In this document: positions 5,011-8,624 of the stretch, piece after piece
Layout: each line of letters starts with the position of its first letter
How positions within the stretch are numbered: position 1 is the first letter of the stretch
From: Alphaproteobacteria bacterium
GTDB taxonomy: Bacteria; Pseudomonadota; Alphaproteobacteria; Rhizobiales; Rhizobiaceae
Reading direction: 5' to 3'
DNA: 8,624 nt
Assembly (NCBI GenBank): GCA_017308345.1
Contig: JAFKFE010000175.1
Span: forward strand, 1 to 8,624
The notes under the pieces: model-generated
The model's database searches: none
What the model saw: only the letters and a program-made list of their open reading frames with translations
What the model was told of the DNA's origin: nothing
Translations under genes and position numbers: made by a program

Positions 5011-5628
5011 ATGAGCAAGCGCGAATCCGCGAAATACAAGATCGACCGCCGTCTCGGCGAAAACATCTGGGGCCGCCCGAAGTCCCCGGTCAACAAGCGT
5101 GAATACGGCCCCGGCCAGCATGGCCAGCGCCGCAAGGGCAAGCTTTCCGACTTCGGCCTGCAGCTACGCGCCAAGCAGAAGCTGAAGGGCCACTATGGCG
5201 ACGTTTCGGAAAAGCAGTTCCGCAAGGTCTATGAAGAGGCCGACCGCCGCAAGGGCGACACCTCCGAGAACCTGATCGGCCTGCTGGAGTCGCGCCTCGA
5301 CGCGATCGTCTATCGCGCCAAGTTCGTGCCAACCATCTTCGCCGCCCGTCAGTTCGTCAACCACGGCCATGTCAACGTCAACGGCAAGCGCACCAACATC
5401 GGTTCGTATCGCTGCAAGCCGGGCGATGTCATCGAGGTGCGCGAGAAGTCGAAGCAGCTCGTCATCGTGCTGGAATCGGTCGCTCTCGCCGAGCGCGACG
5501 TGCCGGACTACATCGAAGCCGACCACAACAAGATGACCGCGACCTTCGCACGCGTTCCCGGCCTGTCGGATGTTCCGTTCGCCGTGCAGATGGAACCGAA
5601 CCTGGTCGTCGAATTCTACTCGCGCTGA
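5011..5628 (+). CDS. rpsD: 30S ribosomal protein S4
   Basis: A 205-residue protein of the usual bacterial S4 length. S4 binds the 5' domain of 16S rRNA, nucleates 30S assembly and helps set decoding accuracy. The N-terminal stretch [14 protein letters not shown], then [18 protein letters not shown] and [17 protein letters not shown], are typical alphaproteobacterial S4 and lack the zinc-binding cysteines seen in some lineages. The S4 RNA-binding domain starts near SRLDAIVYR (94-102) and runs through [14 protein letters not shown] (112-125). A GTG at 4984 is in frame upstream, but the ATG at 5011 fits the family and has AAAGGGA five bases before it. The gene appears monocistronic, with its own promoter and leader and a strong terminator 28 bases after the stop. 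Standing alone rather than in the alpha operon is usual for rhizobia. Confidence 0.98.
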   Translation: MSKRESAKYKIDRRLGENIWGRPKSPVNKREYGPGQHGQRRKGKLSDFGLQLRAKQKLKGHYGDVSEKQFRKVYEEADRRKGDTSENLIGLLESRLDAIVYRAKFVPTIFAARQFVNHGHVNVNGKRTNIGSYRCKPGDVIEVREKSKQLVIVLESVALAERDVPDYIEADHNKMTATFARVPGLSDVPFAVQMEPNLVVEFYSR

Positions 5629-5655
5629 TCGAACACAATCAGCCGCAATATCAAA

Positions 5656-5683
5656 GGCCGCCCGTCGAGGCGGCCTTTTCTTT
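5656..5683 (+). terminator. Rho-independent terminator of rpsD
   Basis: GGCCGCC (5656-5662) and GGCGGCC (5669-5675) form a perfect stem with the loop CGTCGA, extended by AAA/TTT pairs and followed by TTTTCTTT (5676-5683). This is a textbook intrinsic terminator. Confidence 0.92.
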
Positions 5684-5690
5684 GCTGGCC

Positions 5691-5710
5691 ATGTCCGCTA
5701 AGGCGGACGT
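5691..5710 (+). repeat. Hairpin in the ttcA leader
   Basis: ATGTCCGC (5691-5698) pairs with GCGGACGT (5703-5710), eight pairs with one G-U, around the tetraloop TAAG. It lies 26 bases before the ttcA ATG and just after the rpsD terminator. There is no T-tract, so it is not a second terminator. It may be an operator or an mRNA-stability element. Confidence 0.35.
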
Positions 5711-5736
5711 CAACAGGACCGTGGGGCATCAGCGCC

Positions 5737-6642
5737 ATGAACATGCTGCCGGACACCAAGTCACTCGACGTCAAGTCCGTCGAACCGATCGGCGAAGAAA
5801 CCGAGGGCGGTTTCCATCCGCTGTTCCTCGACGTGCCGTCCTCGGTCGAGTTCAACAAGCTGCGCAAGCGGCTGCTCAGACTGACGCGCCGGGCGATCGA
5901 GGACTTCGCCATGGTGAAGTCCGGCCAGCGCTGGCTGGTGGCGCTTTCCGGCGGCAAGGATTCCTACGGCCTGCTCGCGCTTTTGCTCGACCTCAAATGG
6001 CGGGGGCTGCTGCCGGTCGAGCTGCTTGCCTGCAATCTCGATCAGGGTCAGCCGAATTTCCCCAAACACATCCTGCCCGACTATCTCAATGCGAACGGCA
6101 TTCAGCACCGCATCGAGTATCAGGACACCTATTCCGTGGTGACCGACAAGTTACCCGAGGGCAGCACCTATTGCTCGCTCTGCTCGCGGCTGCGGCGCGG
6201 CCACCTCTACCGCATCGCGCGGGAGGAGGGGTGTTCCGCGCTGGTGCTTGGCCACCACCGCGAGGACATCCTGGAAACCTTCTTCATGAACCTGTTCCAC
6301 GGCGGGCGCCTTGCCGCCATGCCGCCCAAGCTTCTCAATGACGAGGGCGACGTCATGGTGCTGCGGCCGCTCGCCTATTGCGCCGAGGCCGATCTCGAAA
6401 AATTCGCCAACGCCATGCAATTTCCGATCATTCCCTGCGATCTGTGCGGCAGCCAGGAAGGTCTGCAGCGCAACGCCATGAAGGCGATGCTCGACGACAT
6501 CGAGAAACGCATGCCGGGCCGCAAGGACACCATGATCCGCGCCATGACCAATGTACGACCCTCGCATCTCATGGACAGGAAGCTGTTCGACTTCGCGGGA
6601 CTCGACGCAAACCCAGGACAAGATATTCCCGATGAGATTTGA
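5737..6642 (+). CDS. ttcA: tRNA 2-thiocytidine(32) synthetase TtcA
   Basis: A 301-residue PP-loop ATPase that should convert cytidine 32 of certain tRNAs to 2-thiocytidine, using ATP to activate C2 and sulfur delivered through a cysteine desulfurase; the family carries an Fe-S cluster. The PP-loop SGGKDS is at 71-76. The CxxC pair is Cys146/Cys149 in [11 protein letters not shown], and the C-terminal cysteine motif [13 protein letters not shown] contains Cys234 and Cys237, the site of the third cluster ligand in the family. [20 protein letters not shown] (171-190) is another strong signature. Length is close to the E. coli enzyme (about 310). An ATG at 5743 is an alternative start; neither has a strong Shine-Dalgarno. 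It lies behind the rpsD terminator, so it needs its own promoter, and it overlaps the phosphatase gene by 11 bases. Confidence 0.95.
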   Translation: MNMLPDTKSLDVKSVEPIGEETEGGFHPLFLDVPSSVEFNKLRKRLLRLTRRAIEDFAMVKSGQRWLVALSGGKDSYGLLALLLDLKWRGLLPVELLACNLDQGQPNFPKHILPDYLNANGIQHRIEYQDTYSVVTDKLPEGSTYCSLCSRLRRGHLYRIAREEGCSALVLGHHREDILETFFMNLFHGGRLAAMPPKLLNDEGDVMVLRPLAYCAEADLEKFANAMQFPIIPCDLCGSQEGLQRNAMKAMLDDIEKRMPGRKDTMIRAMTNVRPSHLMDRKLFDFAGLDANPGQDIPDEI

Positions 6643-7459
6643 CGATCAGGCGATCGATTGGCTGGCCGAGCTTCTTGCCGAAGCGGCCAGGGCCGAAATC
6701 ATGCCGCGCTTCCGCCGGCTGGGTGAGGGCGATGTCCGACAGAAGACGTCCGCCGCGGATCTCGTGACCGAGGCCGACGTCAGTGCCGAGCGCCTGATCA
6801 CGGCAAGGCTGCGCGAGCGCTACCCCACGGCCATGATCGTGGGTGAGGAGGCGTGTTCCGACAACCCGGCGCTGCTTGGCGGCCTCGGCGACGCCGAATT
6901 CGCCTTCGTCATCGATCCGGTCGACGGCACCTTCAACTTCGCTTCCGGCGTGCCGCTGTTCGGGGTCATGGCCGGCGTCGTCGTCAACGGCGAGACGGTC
7001 GCGGGCATCATCCACGATCCGGTCGGCAAGGACTGGCTGATCGGCGCCAAGGGCGCTGGCAGCCATATCCACCACGCGGATGGCGCGCTGGAGAGGGTTG
7101 GCGTCGCGGAGCCGGTGCCCTTGTCGCAGATGACGGGCGCGGTTTCCTGGCAGTTTCTCAAGGAGCCCGAGCGCTCGCGGCTCGCCCGCAACCAGACCAA
7201 GACGCTGTCGCAGTTCGCTTATCGCTGCGCGGCGCACGAATACCGGCTGCTGGCCAGCGGGCATGCGCATTTCGTCGTCTACAACAAGCTGATGCCGTGG
7301 GATCACCTTGCCGGCGCGCTGATCCATCAGGAGGCTGGCGGTCACGTCGCGCGGATCGACGGCAGCGCCTATCTGCCATCGCATGTCGATGGCGGCATCC
7401 TCGTTGCCCCCGACAAGGACAGCTGGCAGGAACTGCGCCGCGAGCTCTGGGCCGAGTAA
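6632..7459 (+). CDS. Inositol monophosphatase family phosphatase
   Basis: A 275-residue member of the Li+-sensitive, Mg2+-dependent phosphatase superfamily. The metal-binding motifs are all present: DLVTEAD (43-49), GEE (71-73), [10 protein letters not shown] (94-103, with Asp95 and Asp98) and [16 protein letters not shown] (222-237, with Asp224). Substrate cannot be read from sequence; histidinol phosphate, inositol phosphates and 3'(2'),5'-bisphosphate nucleotides are all handled in this family, so I give no symbol. The ATG at 6632 fits the family start and lies inside the end of ttcA, giving an 11-base overlap in another frame and suggesting translational coupling; a weak AGGA lies 14 bases upstream. 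The frame is open further upstream to 6551, but that part is antisense-like sequence inside ttcA. The gene ends 15 bases before the stop of the convergent transporter gene, with no visible terminator. Confidence 0.88.
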   Translation: MRFDDQAIDWLAELLAEAARAEIMPRFRRLGEGDVRQKTSAADLVTEADVSAERLITARLRERYPTAMIVGEEACSDNPALLGGLGDAEFAFVIDPVDGTFNFASGVPLFGVMAGVVVNGETVAGIIHDPVGKDWLIGAKGAGSHIHHADGALERVGVAEPVPLSQMTGAVSWQFLKEPERSRLARNQTKTLSQFAYRCAAHEYRLLASGHAHFVVYNKLMPWDHLAGALIHQEAGGHVARIDGSAYLPSHVDGGILVAPDKDSWQELRRELWAE

Positions 7460-7474
7460 CGCCTCAGGCCTGGC

Positions 7475-8624
7475 TCAAACCGGCGGATTGTGCGGCTGGA
7501 ACAGCCTGCCGCGCTCGGCGATCAGGATCATCAGCAGCGCAGCGACCGAGACGCTGCAGAACCCCGCGGCCAAGGGTGTCACCGTGCCATTGTAGGCCTG
7601 GCCGATCAGCATGCCGAGGAGGCCGCCGAGAAAGGTCTGCATGAAGCCGAGGATGGATGACGCGGTGCCGGCGAGCTCGCCAAGCGGCTCCATGGCCAAA
7701 GCGTTGAAGTTCGCGCCGAGGCAGCCGAAGGGCAGCATCGCGCCGGCAAAGAAGGTGACGAAAAGCCAGAGTGGCATCTGGACCTCCAGCGAGACGACGA
7801 GCCAGATCATGCTGACGCCGAGGAACAGGAACAGCGCGCTTTGCGAGAGGCGGCGCATGCCGATCCGGCCGACGAGCCGCGAATTGAGGAAGTTCGAGAA
7901 GGCGAGAACGCCGGCGACGCCGGCAAAGATCAGCGGAAACAATTCGCCGACGTGGAAGACATTGAGATAGATCTGCTGCGCCGAATTGATGAAGCCGAAC
8001 ATGGCGCCGAACATGAAGGTGCCGGCAAAGGCATAGCAAACCGCGGTGCGATTGGTGAGCACGATGCGGAAGCCGCCGACAATCGAGTTGACGGTCAGCG
8101 GCCGGCGGTATTCGGGATGCAGCGTCTCGGGCAGGCGCAGCAGCGACCACGCCGAGACCATCAGCGCGCCGATGGCCATGGTGACGAAGATCCAGTGCCA
8201 GGTGGCGAACAGCATGATGAACTGGCCGATGCCGGGCGCGACGACCGGGATGGCCATGAACACCATGAAGATCAGCGACATCACCTCGGCCATGCGGCGG
8301 CCCTCGAACGTGTCTCGCACGATCGACACGGCGATGACACGCGTCGCGGCGGCGCCGATGCCTTGCACGGCACGGCACGCGAGCAAGACGGCAAAGGCGG
8401 GCGCGACAGCGGCGGCTGCAACCGCCGCGACATAGGTGATCAGGCCGGTGACCAGCGGCGCGCGGCGGCCGAAACGATCGGAGATCGGGCCGAAGAAAAG
8501 CTGTCCGGCGCCGAAGCCGAGAATATAGGCGGTGATGACGTATTGGCGGTGGTTTTCGTTTTCGACGCCAAGTGAGGCGCCGATCTGCTGCAGCGCCGGC
8601 AGCATGATGTCGATGGCCAGGGAG
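7475..8624 (-). CDS. Bcr/CflA-type MFS drug-resistance transporter, 5' end outside window
   Basis: The visible 382 residues belong to a major facilitator superfamily proton-coupled exporter of the inner membrane. The first complete codons read SLAIDIMLPALQQIG, matching the first helix and loop of Bcr/CflA proteins, so the true start lies beyond the right edge; the ATG at 8605 is internal. MFS motif A is seen in the helix 2-3 loop (GPISDRFGRR). It is followed by the Bcr/CflA signature RAVQGIGAAATRVIAVSIVRD and a helix ending in IPVVAPGIGQF. Helices continue to a short tail, ERGRLFQPHNPPV. About 12 membrane segments are expected in the full protein. Likely substrates are drugs or small metabolites, but specificity is not readable. 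It converges on the phosphatase gene. Confidence 0.9.
   Translation of the reverse strand, partial: SLAIDIMLPALQQIGASLGVENENHRQYVITAYILGFGAGQLFFGPISDRFGRRAPLVTGLITYVAAVAAAAVAPAFAVLLACRAVQGIGAAATRVIAVSIVRDTFEGRRMAEVMSLIFMVFMAIPVVAPGIGQFIMLFATWHWIFVTMAIGALMVSAWSLLRLPETLHPEYRRPLTVNSIVGGFRIVLTNRTAVCYAFAGTFMFGAMFGFINSAQQIYLNVFHVGELFPLIFAGVAGVLAFSNFLNSRLVGRIGMRRLSQSALFLFLGVSMIWLVVSLEVQMPLWLFVTFFAGAMLPFGCLGANFNALAMEPLGELAGTASSILGFMQTFLGGLLGMLIGQAYNGTVTPLAAGFCSVSVAALLMILIAERGRLFQPHNPPV

Noticed and set aside
6569..7384. Minus-strand frame of 271 codons
   Set aside because: It is antisense to the phosphatase, which has all its metal-binding motifs in order.
7460..7474. Terminator between the phosphatase and transporter genes
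   Set aside because: Only a 4-bp GCCT/AGGC pairing and no T-tract on either strand.
7841..8575. Plus-strand frame of 244 codons rich in His, Asp and Arg
   Set aside because: It is antisense to the MFS transporter, whose motifs are unambiguous; the composition is typical of an antisense shadow.
1..8624. Novel defence, mobile or biosynthetic system
   Set aside because: The genes are mostly recognisable housekeeping functions with uniform composition; there are no integrase, transposase, direct-repeat array or toxin-antitoxin signatures.

Overview
This 8.6 kb, GC-rich window looks like ordinary chromosomal housekeeping DNA from an alphaproteobacterium of the Rhizobiales (Hyphomicrobiales), most likely a Mesorhizobium-type Phyllobacteriaceae. 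The reasons are the S4 sequence, the gene set trmJ / murI / rpsD / ttcA, strong G/C at third codon positions, short palindromic intergenic repeats of a type common in rhizobia, and a near-perfect promoter for the alphaproteobacterial general-stress sigma factor EcfG. The genus is inferred, not proven. No phage, IS element, CRISPR array, tRNA or rRNA gene was seen.

Layout. A possible divergent gene leaves the left edge (minus strand). It is followed by trmJ (109-957, tRNA Nm32 methyltransferase), a small four-helix membrane protein resembling DUF805 (1038-1637), and an intergenic stretch with a terminator-like hairpin and two related palindromic repeats (1638-1866). Then comes murI (1867-2673), which converges on a short RNB-domain exoribonuclease (2670-4055, minus); the two stop codons share one CTAG. 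Divergent from the RNB gene is a 60-codon DUF3008 gene (4191-4373) with an EcfG-type promoter. A bidirectional terminator separates it from a tiny secreted, basic, His-rich protein (4439-4642, minus). A structured 370-base leader/promoter region precedes rpsD (5011-5628, ribosomal protein S4), which ends at a textbook terminator. ttcA (5737-6642, tRNA s2C32 synthetase) overlaps an inositol-monophosphatase-family gene (6632-7459). A Bcr/CflA-type MFS exporter (minus) runs off the right edge.

Functional theme. Four of the genes act in translation or RNA metabolism: TrmJ and TtcA both modify nucleotide 32 of the tRNA anticodon loop, S4 nucleates 30S assembly, and the RNB protein is a 3'-5' exoribonuclease. 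MurI feeds D-glutamate to peptidoglycan. The DUF3008 gene, and possibly the small secreted protein, look like stress or envelope accessories. I do not see a new multi-gene system. The items most worth a second look are the EcfG promoter, the covarying repeat pair, the rpsD leader, the Asn-to-Thr change in the MurI active site and the acid-free secreted peptide.
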